From contig NC_013757.1 of NCBI RefSeq assembly GCF_000025345.1, forward strand, positions 3,038,001 through 3,102,000: a DNA stretch of 64,000 bases. Reading direction: 5' to 3'. Of this stretch, positions 1-8,801 are shown in pieces. Below the pieces are notes generated by a model, which was given only the letters and a program-made list of their open reading frames with translations, did no database searches and was not told the origin of the DNA. Each line of letters opens with the position of its first letter. Position 1 is the stretch's first letter. Source of the stretch: Geodermatophilus obscurus DSM 43160 (GTDB lineage: Bacteria; Actinomycetota; Actinomycetes; Mycobacteriales; Geodermatophilaceae). The translations under genes were made by a program, and so were the position numbers.

Positions 1-290
1 CCGCCCGGCGAGGCGACCCGAGTCGAGGCCGACGAGCCCATCGCCGTCTTCAACGTCGACGTCGCGGTCTACACCATCGACGACACGTGCACCCACCAGG
101 ACGCCTCGCTGGCCGACGGCTGGCTGGACGGCTGCGCCGTGGAGTGCCCGCTGCACGCCTCCTGCTTTGACCTGCGCACCGGGAAGGTCTCCGGCCCGCC
201 CGCCAAGACACCCGTCCGCACCACCGGGTCGTCGGGTGGGACGGCATGGTCTACGTGCAGCCCGCGGCCGCCGCGGACGGTGCCGCATGA
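1..290 (+). pseudogene. Rieske [2Fe-2S] ferredoxin, 5' end outside window, frameshifted
   Basis: Small Rieske-type ferredoxin that would pass electrons to an oxygenase. Frame 1 shows both cluster ligand boxes, CTHQ at about base 88 and CPLHASCF at about base 145, followed by the usual FDLRTGKVSGPPAKTPVRT. After base 220 the expected HRVVGWDGMVYVQP continues in frame 3 and ends at the TGA at 288-290. One base, most simply a C in the ACCAC stretch near 221, is therefore missing. It is either a real frameshift mutation or a sequencing error. The stop overlaps the ATG of a reductase remnant, the normal gene order for this electron-transfer pair. Family assignment is firm; functionality is doubtful. 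Confidence 0.75.
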
Positions 291-445
291 GCCCGACGAT
301 CGCCGTGGTCGGGGTCTCCCTGGCCGGCCTCCCGCGGTCGGTCTGGACCACTTCGACCGCACGGTGCTCCTCCACGACGGCACCGAGGTCCGGGCTGGTC
401 GACGCCCGCCGCCAGTTGCGCGCGGCCGTACTGACGCAGTCGTGA
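287..445 (+). pseudogene. ferredoxin reductase remnant (FAD-dependent)
   Basis: Starts at an ATGA overlap with the Rieske gene. The first 15 residues, MSPTIAVVGVSLAGL, resemble the FAD-binding N-terminus of rhodocoxin/putidaredoxin reductase-type enzymes, which normally run to about 400 residues. After that the frame changes. A second frame (bases about 325-400) reads DHFDRTVLLHDGTEV, a segment found near residue 85 in such reductases. The middle and the C-terminal two thirds are absent. I infer a reductase deleted down to two scraps. The assignment rests on these two short matches and on the Rieske neighbour. Confidence 0.5.
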
Positions 446-1001
446 CCGCCGACCGGGCCTGACCGCCCGCGGCGGGACCGCGCGGCGCCCGGGTCACCCG
501 CCTCTGCGGTGGTCCACCGGCAGCGGTCGCCCAGGGGAGGTCGGCCGCTCCCCCGCGCCGCCGGGCACGAGCACGCGGCCGGCCGGCGCCCGAGCCCCCC
601 GGTCCACGCCCCGTGAGCGCCCACGCCCGAGCCGGCCCGGACGTCCGGCGCGCAGGCGGTGTGGCGCCGCCCCTGAGTGCACGGGCTGGCCTGGCGGCAC
701 GCCGGGACCCGCCGGTGCGCGGGGAGCTCGCGTCGTCCGGACTGCGGACGTCTCAGGAGTGCAACGGCAGGGGCCGGGTCCGCACGGCGTCGCCGACCGG
801 GTCGGGCCTCAGCTGGCTCGCTCCGCACAGCCGGACCGCTGCCCGGTCACCGTCCCCGCAGGGCCACGACCCCGCCCGTCGCGCCGGTGCCCCGTCGGGA
901 CGGCCGACCGCGCCGGCCCCCGACTCGCACACCGCGCTGCGCCGCGACCGGGCCGCGCCGGCCTACCGGGCCCGGTGTGTGAACAGCCCCCGACACGGCA
1001 G
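446..1001. other. no gene recognised
   Basis: Open frames on both strands are long only because the DNA is GC-rich. I recognise no protein family, RNA or repeat here. It may be eroded remains of the oxidoreductase region to the left. Confidence 0.4.
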
Positions 1002-1051
1002 AGCCTCCCGGCACCGGGAGCCGCAGACAGCAGCTCCGGTGCCGGGAGGCT
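1002..1051 (-). terminator. hairpin terminator of the BCCT carrier gene
   Basis: Inverted repeat of about 18 bp: AGCCTCCCGGCACCGG... at 1002-1020 pairs with CTCCGGTGCCGGGAGGCT at 1034-1051, with one bulged base and a 13-nt loop. It lies 68 bp beyond the stop of the minus-strand BCCT gene and no gene follows for 550 bp. No U-tract follows, as is common for actinobacterial hairpin terminators. Confidence 0.65.
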
Positions 1052-1118
1052 CCTCCCGCCGGCCGGCCCCCTGCAGGTCCCGCCGCGAGCCGCGCGAGCG
1101 GGGGCAGGGGGGGTCCGC

Positions 1119-3095
1119 TCAGTCGCGCGGGTCCAACGGACGACCGATGACCTCCGCCCGGGGCTGGGCGGGTGCAGGGACGGCCGCGGTCCCCTCCGGC
1201 GCCACGAAGTTGCCGTTGGGGCTGCTGGACGACGGCTGGGCACCCGCCTCCGGGGACAGCCGCTCCGGCGTGGCCACGGCGTTGGGTGCCGCCGGGATCG
1301 GGGTCTTCTCCACGACGAGGACGAAGTCGTCGCCGTGGCGGGTGATGCCGTCGACGACGGCCTGCTCGATCGCCAGGGCGGCGTAGTTGCCGCGCAGGAC
1401 GAGCGGGTCGCGGCGCAGGTCCTTGACCAGGCTCACGGCCATCGCCGTCATCACCAGGGCGAAGGGCAGTGCCGCGATGATCGTCAAGTTCTGCAGCCCC
1501 GTCAGGGCCGCACCCTCCTCGCCGAGGAGCAGCATGATCGCTGCGACCGAGCCCATCACGACGCCCCAGAAGACGACGACCCAACGGCTGGGCTCCAGGG
1601 TGCCGCGCTGCGAGAGCGACCCCATGACGATCGAGGCCGCGTCCGCACCGGACACGAAGAAGATCGCCACGAGGATCATCACGAGCACGGTCGCGGCGGT
1701 GGCCAGGGGGTACTGCCCCAGGACGGCGAACAGCTGCCCCTCCGTGGTGCCCTGACCGGCTACGTCCGCACCGTCGCGCTGGGCGGCGATCCCGGCGCCG
1801 CCGAAGATGGCGAACCACAGCAGGCTGACCAGGCTGGGCACCAGGAGCACACCCGTGACGAACTGGCGGATGGTGCGGCCGCGGCTGATCCGGGCGATGA
1901 ACAGGCCGACGAACGGCGTCCAGCTGATCCACCAGGCCCAGTAGAAGACCGTCCAGCCGCGCAGCCAGGTGGCCATCGGGTCACCGCCGGTGGCCTCCGT
2001 GCGCGCCGCCATGTTGCCGAGGTCGGAGAAGTAGCTGCCGACCGCGTCGGGGATCAGGTTGAGGATGAAGATCGTCGGGCCGAGGACGAAGACGAACACC
2101 GCCAGCAGCAGGGCCAGGACCATGTTGGTGTTGGCCAGCCACTGAATTCCGCGCTCGATCCCGGAGACGGCCGAGGCGACGAAGGCGGCGGTCAGGATCG
2201 CGATGATGGCGACCAGGACGCCGTTGCCGACGTCTCCTGCCCAGCCGAGGATCTCGACCCCGCTGCCGATCTGCAGCGCACCCAGGCCGAGGGATGCCGC
2301 CGACCCGAACAGCGTCGCGAAGATGGCCAGCACGTCGATGACCCGTCCGGCCGGGCCGGCGGCCCGCCGCTCGCCGAGCAGGGGGACGAAGACGGAGCTG
2401 ATCAGCTGGCGGCGCCCCCGCCGGAAGGTGCCATAGGCGATCGCCAGCCCGACGACGGCGTACATCGCCCACGGGTGCAGCGTCCAGTGGAACAGCGTGG
2501 TCGCCATCGCCGTCTCGATGGCCTGGGACGACTCGGCGTCGACCGTCAGCGGCGGTGGGGAGGCGTAGTGCGACAGCGGCTCGGCGACCCCGTAGAACAT
2601 CAGCCCGATGCCCATACCGGCGCTGAACATCATTGCGATCCACGAGACGGTGCGGAACTCCGGCCGCTCGTCGTCCCGACCCAGCGGAATGCGCCCGTAC
2701 TTGCCGGCCGCCAGCCAGATGACGAAGACCACCAACGTCGACGCCAGCAGCACGAACAGCCAGCCCAGGTTCCCGGTGACCCAGCCGAGGATCGAGCTGC
2801 TCACGGCGCCCAGGCCCGTGGGGGTGGCGAAGCCCCAGAGCACGAAGCCCAGTGCCATGACCGCGGCGACCGCGAACAGGACCCTGTCCACCGCCCAGTG
2901 CCGGTCGGCGACACACGGCGGTGGCTCCGCGATGGCCGGGTGGGTCCCGGTCACGGTCACGTCCGTGGCATGGACGGTGGAGCGCTCCTCCCCCGCTCCG
3001 AGGGCGCCACTGCCAGGCGTCGGAGCAGCTCCGACCGCCTCTGACTGGCTCAGGTGGCCGGAGGGTGAGGCTGGCCGGCTACGCGGTTGCTCCAT
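1119..3095 (-). CDS. BCCT family betaine/carnitine/choline transporter
   Basis: 658-residue secondary carrier of the betaine-choline-carnitine transporter family, expected to take up compatible solutes such as glycine betaine with Na+ across the cytoplasmic membrane. The sequence shows about 12 hydrophobic segments and the family signature RGWTVFYWAWWISWTPFVG in the second half. The N-terminal tail of about 70 residues and the Pro/Ser-rich C-terminal tail of about 80 residues are cytosolic extensions, the latter often regulatory in osmosensing members. The ATG at 3095 is chosen because AGGGAG lies about 8 nt upstream; an in-frame start further up (3251) would add an Arg-rich, non-family extension. 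The gene stands alone and a strong hairpin follows it. Substrate cannot be fixed from sequence. Confidence 0.9.
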   Translation of the reverse strand: MEQPRSRPASPSGHLSQSEAVGAAPTPGSGALGAGEERSTVHATDVTVTGTHPAIAEPPPCVADRHWAVDRVLFAVAAVMALGFVLWGFATPTGLGAVSSSILGWVTGNLGWLFVLLASTLVVFVIWLAAGKYGRIPLGRDDERPEFRTVSWIAMMFSAGMGIGLMFYGVAEPLSHYASPPPLTVDAESSQAIETAMATTLFHWTLHPWAMYAVVGLAIAYGTFRRGRRQLISSVFVPLLGERRAAGPAGRVIDVLAIFATLFGSAASLGLGALQIGSGVEILGWAGDVGNGVLVAIIAILTAAFVASAVSGIERGIQWLANTNMVLALLLAVFVFVLGPTIFILNLIPDAVGSYFSDLGNMAARTEATGGDPMATWLRGWTVFYWAWWISWTPFVGLFIARISRGRTIRQFVTGVLLVPSLVSLLWFAIFGGAGIAAQRDGADVAGQGTTEGQLFAVLGQYPLATAATVLVMILVAIFFVSGADAASIVMGSLSQRGTLEPSRWVVVFWGVVMGSVAAIMLLLGEEGAALTGLQNLTIIAALPFALVMTAMAVSLVKDLRRDPLVLRGNYAALAIEQAVVDGITRHGDDFVLVVEKTPIPAAPNAVATPERLSPEAGAQPSSSSPNGNFVAPEGTAAVPAPAQPRAEVIGRPLDPRD

Positions 3096-3464
3096 GACAC
3101 TCCCTAACTGTGTTGCGTCATCCGAGACCGACTTCGCATGAGGGAACCAGAGGGCCTGTCGCCAAACAAGAGTCTCAAGTGATTCTCTGCACACTCTGGC
3201 CTCGACACAACTGTGCGTCACAGCGGCGCGACGGCGTCGCCGGCCGGTCACGGCCAGCGCCGAACACCTCAGGGCGGACGATTTCCGGTGGGACCGTGGT
3301 CCTCACCCGCCGGCACGGACGTGCCGACCCGAACGTCGAAGGAGCTCGCAGAGACCGGGCGCGCCGAGAACCGCGCCGGCGAGCGACTGCCCTACCCGGA
3401 GAACAGCCGGAGCCGGGTCAACGGCGTGGGTGCCAGGGAGGTGGCCGCCGAAGAGCCGAGTGCG
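3096..3464. other. no gene recognised
   Basis: Presumably holds the BCCT promoter at its left end and the eroded N-terminal part of the integrase pseudogene at its right end. I found no clear homology to place boundaries. Confidence 0.3.
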
Positions 3465-4000
3465 GCGGCACACCAGGACCTGCCCGACCTCGTCCACTCC
3501 CCCCGCCCGGCACCGGCCTGCGCATCGGCTGGGCATGCGCCGTCCTACCCACGGCCGTCGACCTCGCAGCCGCCACGCTGACCGTTGCCGGCACCGTCAT
3601 CCGTGAGGGAGATCGCAGCCTGGTCATCCAGGACGTTCCGAGATCCGATGCCGGCCAGCGCACCATCGCCCTGCCACCGCGAACGGGGCACCTGCTCCAG
3701 CGCCGCCTCACCCACCCTGGCGACCACCGAGGACCCGACGGTCATCTTCTCCGGCCCGTACGATCGCCTCCGCGACCGAGCAGGACCAGCGGTGACCTGC
3801 TCAAGGCCTCGACCGGGCCGGCCCCCTGGGTCACCTCGCACATGTTCCGGAAGACCGTGACCACCCGGCTCGACGAGGCCGGCCTGTCCACCGGCCAGAT
3901 CGCCCTGACACTGCCCGTCACGCTCACCGGGGCCGATCGGGACCCCGAGGGCTCACGCAGCGCCGTCGCGCGCCCCAACGTCACGGGCTTCTTGCGACTC
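3465..4000 (+). pseudogene. tyrosine recombinase (phage-type integrase), decayed
   Basis: Fragments of the catalytic half of an actinobacterial tyrosine integrase lie in two frames. One frame reads GTGLRIG, then VDLAAATLTVAGTVI, then VIQDVPRSDAGQRTIALP, and further on WVTSHMFRKTVTTRLDEAG (bases about 3827-3885). The stretch EDPTVIFSGPYDRLRDRAG (about 3726-3785) is in another frame. At least two frameshifts separate the pieces. The final HxxR/Y box with the nucleophilic tyrosine is not recognisable after LSTGQIA. It ends about 55 bp left of a tRNA-Asn 3' fragment, the usual position of an integrase beside its attachment site. Not functional. Confidence 0.75.
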
Positions 4001-4054
4001 CAGCGGACAGTGGTACCGGGCCGGAGCGGCCTGCGAGCCGCTGACCCGCGGTGC

Positions 4055-4093
4055 TGCTCCCCCGATTGGACTCGAACCAACAACCCTGCGATT
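4055..4093 (-). other. attachment-site scar: 3' fragment of tRNA-Asn
   Basis: Read on the minus strand, this is the end of a tRNA-Asn(GTT): anticodon-stem end AATCGCAGGG, T-loop GGTTCGAGTCCAA and acceptor strand CGGGGGAGC. The match stops exactly at the anticodon; the 5' half of the tRNA is missing. Integrases often recombine at this part of tRNA genes, and an integrase pseudogene lies directly to the left. I read it as a leftover att core whose tRNA body has been lost. Confidence 0.65.
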
Positions 4094-4465
4094 TGATCGC
4101 GGTCTTGTTTGCTGGCGCCCGCAGGCGTTGAACGCGCAGGTCGAAGGGGAAGCGAGTCGATGGTTGGACTCAGTGGACTACGGCTGTTGACGGCAGTATT
4201 GGATGAGTAATAGATGCATGGGGGCAGCTGACGGCGTTCCAGGACAACCTGAAGACGGTGCCCAGCGGCCCGACCACGACGCCGGTGACGAGCAGGGTGA
4301 CCGCCAGTCCCCCGCTGCCTGGCCGTCGAGTACGTGCTCACGGACGCGCTCGCCGACCTCGAGCCGATTGTCTGCGAGTGACGTCGCCGAGCGGGGCCAC
4401 TTCTCAGGCCGGCGGCTCGAGGCCCGCGAGAAGCAGCTGGAGACGGCGGAGGCTCGCCAGGTCGG
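4094..4465. other. no gene recognised
   Basis: A short open stretch on the plus strand ends in VLTDALADLEPIVCE and a stop near 4382; it could be the tail of a lost gene, but I cannot name it. Nothing else is recognisable. Confidence 0.3.
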
Positions 4466-5245
4466 TCAGCCGACGCGCAGACAGTCGCCGACCGCGACGG
4501 TCCCCGGCTCGAGCACCTCGCAGTACAGGCCGAAGGTCGCCCCGACTCCGAGCTCGGATTCCCGGCGGCCGCGGTAGGCCGTGATCAGGCGGAGCGTCTG
4601 CAGGTCGACAGCACCGGAAGCGGGGTCGCGCGTGGTCGCCGCGCAGCGCTTCACCGGGCCACCGCCCCGCAGTACCGCGCCGCCGATCCGCAGGAGCGTG
4701 CCACCCCACGAGTCCTCGAGGTGCGGCGTCCCGCCGACGAACTCGATCAGCATCCGGAAGCGCCGGGGATCGACCGAGGCGAGGCCCGACCGGCGCGCGA
4801 GCTCGGCGACGGAACTGCTGCCGAGGATCGTCGCGGGGTGCACGTCGTAGGCGGACTGCCGGGCCTGCACCAGGCGGACCCGTCTGCCGAGGAGATCGGA
4901 GAAGAAGGTGCTCCACTGCGGGCCCGCCACGACATCGGCGACGATGCTGCGCAGGCCCCACATGTCGGTGTCGATGGCGCCGGCGGAATCGACGGTGCCG
5001 GCGCACAGCACCTCGTCGCCGCTGACCACCTCGAGGCGGCGGCTGTCCTGGTCGAACCTCGCCGCCAAGGGCAGCAGATCGGCGTTGGCGGTGCAGCTCT
5101 GGAGCCGCCCCTCCCCGTCGGTCAGGAAGAACTGCCGGTCGCCGACGGCACCGTGCGTCGTCAGCTCGATCGAGGAGGGATGGTCCAGCGAGAGACCCTT
5201 GATCGGCGTGGTCGACAGGCGGACGACGCTCAGTGCGGCCAGCAT
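4466..5245 (-). CDS. MOSC domain-containing protein
   Basis: 259-residue protein with an N-terminal MOSC beta-barrel (VVRLSTTPIKGLSLDHPSSI, then GDRQFFLTDGEG) and the MOSC domain, including the conserved KRCAATTRDPASG near residue 215 that carries the cysteine expected to bind sulfur or molybdenum cofactor. Relatives are molybdenum-cofactor sulfurase-like or amidoxime reductase-like proteins of unknown substrate. ATG at 5245 is chosen because GGAAGGG lies about 8 nt upstream and the MOSC N-domain begins at once; an upstream in-frame start would add 35 unrelated residues. It sits between two tRNA scars, so it may itself be island cargo. Confidence 0.85.
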   Translation of the reverse strand: MLAALSVVRLSTTPIKGLSLDHPSSIELTTHGAVGDRQFFLTDGEGRLQSCTANADLLPLAARFDQDSRRLEVVSGDEVLCAGTVDSAGAIDTDMWGLRSIVADVVAGPQWSTFFSDLLGRRVRLVQARQSAYDVHPATILGSSSVAELARRSGLASVDPRRFRMLIEFVGGTPHLEDSWGGTLLRIGGAVLRGGGPVKRCAATTRDPASGAVDLQTLRLITAYRGRRESELGVGATFGLYCEVLEPGTVAVGDCLRVG

Positions 5246-5373
5246 GCACGCACCCTTCCACGCACCCGCCGCTGCGCGTCGGGAACGGGCCAGTGGGGTC
5301 CGCCCAGGGACAATCCCGAGGACGGTTGCCGTACCCGGCGTCTTACTCACGCAGGAGTCGGGCCGGCCCGCCT

Positions 5374-5434
5374 CTGACCTGCGGTTTCGCTGCCGGGCTG
5401 GCAGAACTTGAACCTGCGACCCCTAGACCCCCAG
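5374..5434 (-). repeat. direct repeat / att scar: 3' fragment of tRNA-Pro(GGG), left copy
   Basis: Minus strand 5391-5434 reads as the 3' half of a tRNA-Pro: anticodon loop CTGGGGG, GGGGTCGCAGG, T-loop GTTCAAG and acceptor CAGCCCGGCA. The 5' half is absent. The same 44-nt segment recurs at 50608-50651 with 5 mismatches, and homology continues about 17 nt further left (CTGACC-GCGGTTTC). The two copies are in the same orientation, as expected of attL/attR or of successive insertions in one tRNA. Confidence 0.65.
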
Positions 5435-5472
5435 CCGTCGGCCGCGGGTTCGCCCGCGTTCGTCCAGAACCG

Positions 5473-5547
5473 TCTGTGCGAATCAAGCGGCATACGGAGC
5501 AACGGTGAACCGGGCCGAACGACCTCGGACAGAGCCCAATGGTGGTC
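5473..5547 (+). repeat. dispersed repeat, copy A
   Basis: Begins TCTGTGC, contains CGGCATACGG and GAACCGGGCCGAACGACC, and ends CCCAATGGTGGTC. It aligns with 8272-8338 (copy B) and more weakly with 50468-50523 (copy C). Not protein coding as far as I can see. Confidence 0.45.
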
Positions 5548-5608
5548 AAGGACCGCTGTCCCCACCTGCGAGGCCCCCCCGGCCAGCTCGTCGGAATCCG
5601 TCGTCACT

Positions 5609-6578
5609 GAGGTTTTCTCAACGGATTGGTCGTTCGGCGCGGGTCAGGACGAGCGCTGCTTTGGTGACGGCGCCGATCCGCTGAGGGCACAGTCGGATGC
5701 GGTTGAGCGCCTTCCAGCGGGTCTTGAGCAGCGCGATCCCGCGTTCGCCTTCGGCGCGTAGGCAGCCGATGAGCTGGTTGCGGGCGAGGTTGTCCGGATG
5801 CAGGCCGTGGCCCTTGGTTGGGGTCAGCACGCCGGCGCCGGCGCCGTTGTAGCCCTTGTCGGCCAGCGCGGGCAGGCCCAGCAGGGCAGCTGCGGCCTGC
5901 AGCGCGCCGAGGAAGCCGGTGGCTCGGGCGGCAGCCAGGTCATGGGTCGAGCCGGGTTCGACGTCAGAGACTGCGACCGGGTGCCCGTCGGGGTCGCTGA
6001 CGATCTGCACGTTGCCGCCGTGGGTGTGGTGCTTGCCGGAGAACCACAGGTCATGACCGGTGTCGGGGTTCTTCACTCGGCAGCGGTCGGTGCGGATGAG
6101 GGTGCCGTCAAGCACGACATGGGTCCAGCCGGCGGCCTTGCCGGCCTCGAGCACCTGGTGCAGGTCTGGTGCGTGGGCGGCGAGGGCGTCGATGCCTTCG
6201 TGCAGGTAGCGGTAGCCGGTGGCGATCGAGATCTTGGTGTCGGCGGCGAGCACCGTCATGTCGGCGTCCTCGCGAAACCAGCGCAGCACCAGCACCGCCT
6301 GCTCTCGGGCCGACGCGGCGCGGGCGCCCACGCCGGTGCCCCGGCGCAGCCGTTCGGCGATCAGCAGTTCGGTCAGCAGCGTGGCGGTTTCAGCGGGCAC
6401 GTCGAGCGTGGCAGAGTAGGTGATCACGTGGGGTCCTTGCGGTGACGATCGTTCCTAGGCAGAACCGATCCTCGATGCGGGGCCCCACGCTCTATGCAGC
6501 GACACGCCCGACCGGCTGCTGACCTGCACTCTTCAACACAGGCAATCCAGTCGGCCACCAATCCGCTGAGAAAACCTC
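5609..6578 (-). mobile_element. complete IS5-family insertion sequence
   Basis: 970-bp element with 21-bp terminal inverted repeats beginning GAGGTTTTCTCA at 5609-5629 and 6558-6578, one mismatch. It is flanked by a 3-bp direct duplication ACT at 5606-5608 and 6579-6581. It carries one intact transposase gene on the minus strand filling most of its length. The intact ends and gene indicate a recent insertion, in contrast to the other, eroded transposase pieces in this window. Confidence 0.85.
5618..6427 (-). CDS. IS5-family DDE transposase
   Basis: 269-residue transposase. N-terminal helix-turn-helix region (residues about 40-85, with SIATGYRYLHEGIDAL) is followed by a DDE domain: VVLDGTLI (first Asp, about residue 108), LADKGYNGAG (second Asp, about 190) and GERGIALLKTRWKAL (Glu, about 232). 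This is the DDE_Tnp_4-type arrangement of IS5-group elements. Start is GTG at 6427, inside the right inverted repeat's interior side, with AAGGA about 7 nt upstream. It is the only ORF of the element. Codon use and GC content resemble the neighbours, so the donor was probably another actinobacterium. Likely active. Confidence 0.9.
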   Translation of the reverse strand: MITYSATLDVPAETATLLTELLIAERLRRGTGVGARAASAREQAVLVLRWFREDADMTVLAADTKISIATGYRYLHEGIDALAAHAPDLHQVLEAGKAAGWTHVVLDGTLIRTDRCRVKNPDTGHDLWFSGKHHTHGGNVQIVSDPDGHPVAVSDVEPGSTHDLAAARATGFLGALQAAAALLGLPALADKGYNGAGAGVLTPTKGHGLHPDNLARNQLIGCLRAEGERGIALLKTRWKALNRIRLCPQRIGAVTKAALVLTRAERPIR

Positions 6579-6589
6579 ACTGAACGTGG

Positions 6590-7154
6590 CCGCGATGAAG
6601 GGGGTTGTCGACTACCGCTCCCCCATCACCGGGAGGGCCGTCGCCGGGAGCATCCCGCGGCCGCCGGTTGGTGCACTGCTTGTCCCCCAGTCACATCGGG
6701 GTCCGCCACGGTTCGCGACTGTGCAATCAGTGCAGATCAGAGGCCTCCGACGTTCGCCGGCGTCCGGCCCGGTGCGCCACCGTTCGGAGCGCGTTGCCGT
6801 ACTGGTCGCTGTACGACTCCTCCGCGCCGGGCGTGTCGTCCACCTCAGCGCCGCTCCGACCCCGACCTGTCCGCTGCGGACGTAATCCGCCCGAGCCAAC
6901 GCAGGTGGCGTTGACAAGTGAATTCACGCAGCGGCCGGAGCCTTCTCCAGTGACGGGCTGGTCATGGATCGGCTCCGCGTGTCCGGGCGACCGGGTCGCC
7001 GCCTCGCCGCGAGCGGCATCTCGGGCGCCACGTCAGCCCGGTGCCCGTCGCCCGACGACCGGGGCGGCAGATTCAGCCGGCAGCCCGGCGGGCATCCCAC
7101 CGGGCGCACCTGTGGCATCGGCAGGGGGCACCCGGCGACAGGACGGAGACCGGC
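6590..7154. other. upstream region of terC, no gene recognised
   Basis: No protein family or repeat recognised on either strand. The right-hand part must contain the terC promoter. TerC genes often carry a yybP-ykoY manganese riboswitch, but I could not find its conserved core here. Confidence 0.35.
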
Positions 7155-8168
7155 GTGGTCGAGATCAGCGGACTGACCTGGGCGCTCACCATCGCCTTCG
7201 TGCTGGCCCTGCTGGCGGTGGACCTGGTCCTGGCCGCGGTCCGCCCGCACCGCGTCGGCTTCCGCGAGGCCACGGCATGGTCGGTGTTCTACATCGCCGT
7301 GGCCGTGGCGTTCGGCGTGTGGTTCACCGTGGCCTACGGCGGCGGACCCGGCACCGAGTACTTCGCCGGATACGTCGTCGAGAAGAGCCTGTCGGTCGAC
7401 AACCTCTTCGTCTTCGTCATCATCATGACGACCTTCTCGGTGCCCGAGGAGCACCAGCACAGAGCGCTCACCTTCGGCATCGTCCTGGCCCTGATCATGC
7501 GGGCGATCTTCATCGCGCTGGGCGCGACGCTGCTGTCGCTGTTCTCCTTCATGTTCCTGCTGTTCGGCCTGCTGCTGATCTACACGGCCGTGCAGTTGTT
7601 CCGGCACCGCGACGAGGACCCCGACATCGAGGACAACGCGATGGTCAAGGCCGCGCGCCGGTTCCTGCCGGTCACCCCCGACTACGTCGGGGGCCGGCTC
7701 ACCACCCGGGTCCAGGGCCGGCGCATGGTCACGCCGCTGTTCGTCGTGCTCATCGCGATCGGCAGCATCGACCTGCTGTTCGCCCTCGACTCCATCCCGG
7801 CCGTCTTCGGGGTGACCTCCGAGCCCTACATCGTGTTCACCGCCAACGCCTTCGCCCTGCTGGGACTGCGGGCGCTGTTCTTCCTCGTCAAGGGCCTGCT
7901 CGACCGGCTGGTCTACCTCTCCGCCGGGCTGGCGATCATCCTCGCCTTCATCGGCGTCAAGCTGATCCTCCACTGGGCCCACGTCGACATCGACCCGCGC
8001 GTGCCGGAGATCCCCACCCCGCTCAGCCTGGGCGTCATCGTCGTCGTACTCGCCGTCGTCACCGTCGCCAGCCTGGCCAAGACCCGCCGCGATCCCACCG
8101 CCAAAGCCCACCCTGGGTCGCTTCGCGCGACCCGCGCTCGACATGACGAACGACAACAGCGGCCGTAG
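7155..8168 (+). CDS. TerC family integral membrane protein
   Basis: 337-residue TerC-family protein with about nine membrane spans. Conserved acidic positions within spans are visible: AVDLVLA, EKSLSVDNLFVFV and LLFALDSIPAVFG, the last being the TerC signature. Family members are linked to Mn2+ export (Alx/MntP-like function), tellurite resistance and metal insertion into exported proteins. The exact role here is not shown by the sequence. GTG at 7155 is chosen because the first membrane span begins directly after it and GGAG precedes it; longer upstream reading adds Arg/Pro-rich residues. The final 25 residues are basic and cytosolic. No partner gene is adjacent. Confidence 0.88.
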   Translation: MVEISGLTWALTIAFVLALLAVDLVLAAVRPHRVGFREATAWSVFYIAVAVAFGVWFTVAYGGGPGTEYFAGYVVEKSLSVDNLFVFVIIMTTFSVPEEHQHRALTFGIVLALIMRAIFIALGATLLSLFSFMFLLFGLLLIYTAVQLFRHRDEDPDIEDNAMVKAARRFLPVTPDYVGGRLTTRVQGRRMVTPLFVVLIAIGSIDLLFALDSIPAVFGVTSEPYIVFTANAFALLGLRALFFLVKGLLDRLVYLSAGLAIILAFIGVKLILHWAHVDIDPRVPEIPTPLSLGVIVVVLAVVTVASLAKTRRDPTAKAHPGSLRATRARHDERQQRP

Positions 8169-8801
8169 GTCGGAGAGGAGCCGCCGAGCCCGGGACCGGT
8201 GACGGCATCACCGGGGTGGTCGCCTCGCTGCTGAGCCAGAACAGCGTCTCACTCTCGTTCGCTGCGATACATCTGTGCAGGTTGACCGGTACACGGCGAA
8301 TGAAGGCGAACGGGCCCGAATGGACCCCAATGGTGGTCGAGAAACGTCGCTCCAGACTGCCCGAACTCGGCTTCTCTCGCGCGGGAGGCGGCAAGCGGAC
8401 TGGAAGTGCAGGTGAGGTGCTTGCCGTACTCCTCGCCCCCGCGGGGAGGGTGCCGCCCACTCCGTTCGTAGCCGGCCTGCCCGTCGTCGAGGCCGCCCCG
8501 ATGGCCAGGTGGTCGACGAAGTGGTCGGGGCGGCGCCGTGCCAGTGCTACTCCCCCGATGAGCGCTCCACGCCGTCGCCCGGACGTATGGCAACGACGCC
8601 GCCGCTGCGGACCGGCCAGGCCGATCCTCTCGGTGACGTGCAGGGTCCGGCCGCCGGCGATGGGACGTCTCGGCATGGGCTGGTCCGCACCCAGTCGAAG
8701 CCACGGAGCGAGTTCCCGGGTCGGCAGCCCCGGTCACCGCGTGCCGCCAACACGAGGGACGGCTCGTTCGCCCAGCCTGCCTCGCGGCTCATCCGGCCGG
8801 G
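8169..8801. other. intergenic, holds repeat copy B only
   Basis: About 630 bp between convergent terC and nhaA. The dispersed repeat copy at 8272-8338 is the only structure I can support. No terminator hairpin of convincing strength and no protein family recognised. Confidence 0.35.
8272..8338 (+). repeat. dispersed repeat, copy B
   Basis: TCTGTGC..., ACCGGTACACGGCGAA, GGCGAACGGGCCCGAA and the end CCCAATGGTGGTC parallel copy A at 5473-5547. Confidence 0.45.

Noticed and set aside
759-3044. Long plus-strand open frame opposite the BCCT gene
   Set aside because: Composition is Arg/Gly/Asp/Gln-rich with no hydrophobic pattern or family match. It is the antisense of a real gene, a usual artefact in GC-rich DNA.
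4203-4577. Plus-strand frame near the tRNA-Asn scar
   Set aside because: Mostly antisense of the MOSC gene end; no family signal.
7090-7154. yybP-ykoY manganese riboswitch before terC
   Set aside because: Expected in this position for many terC genes, but its conserved core could not be found here.
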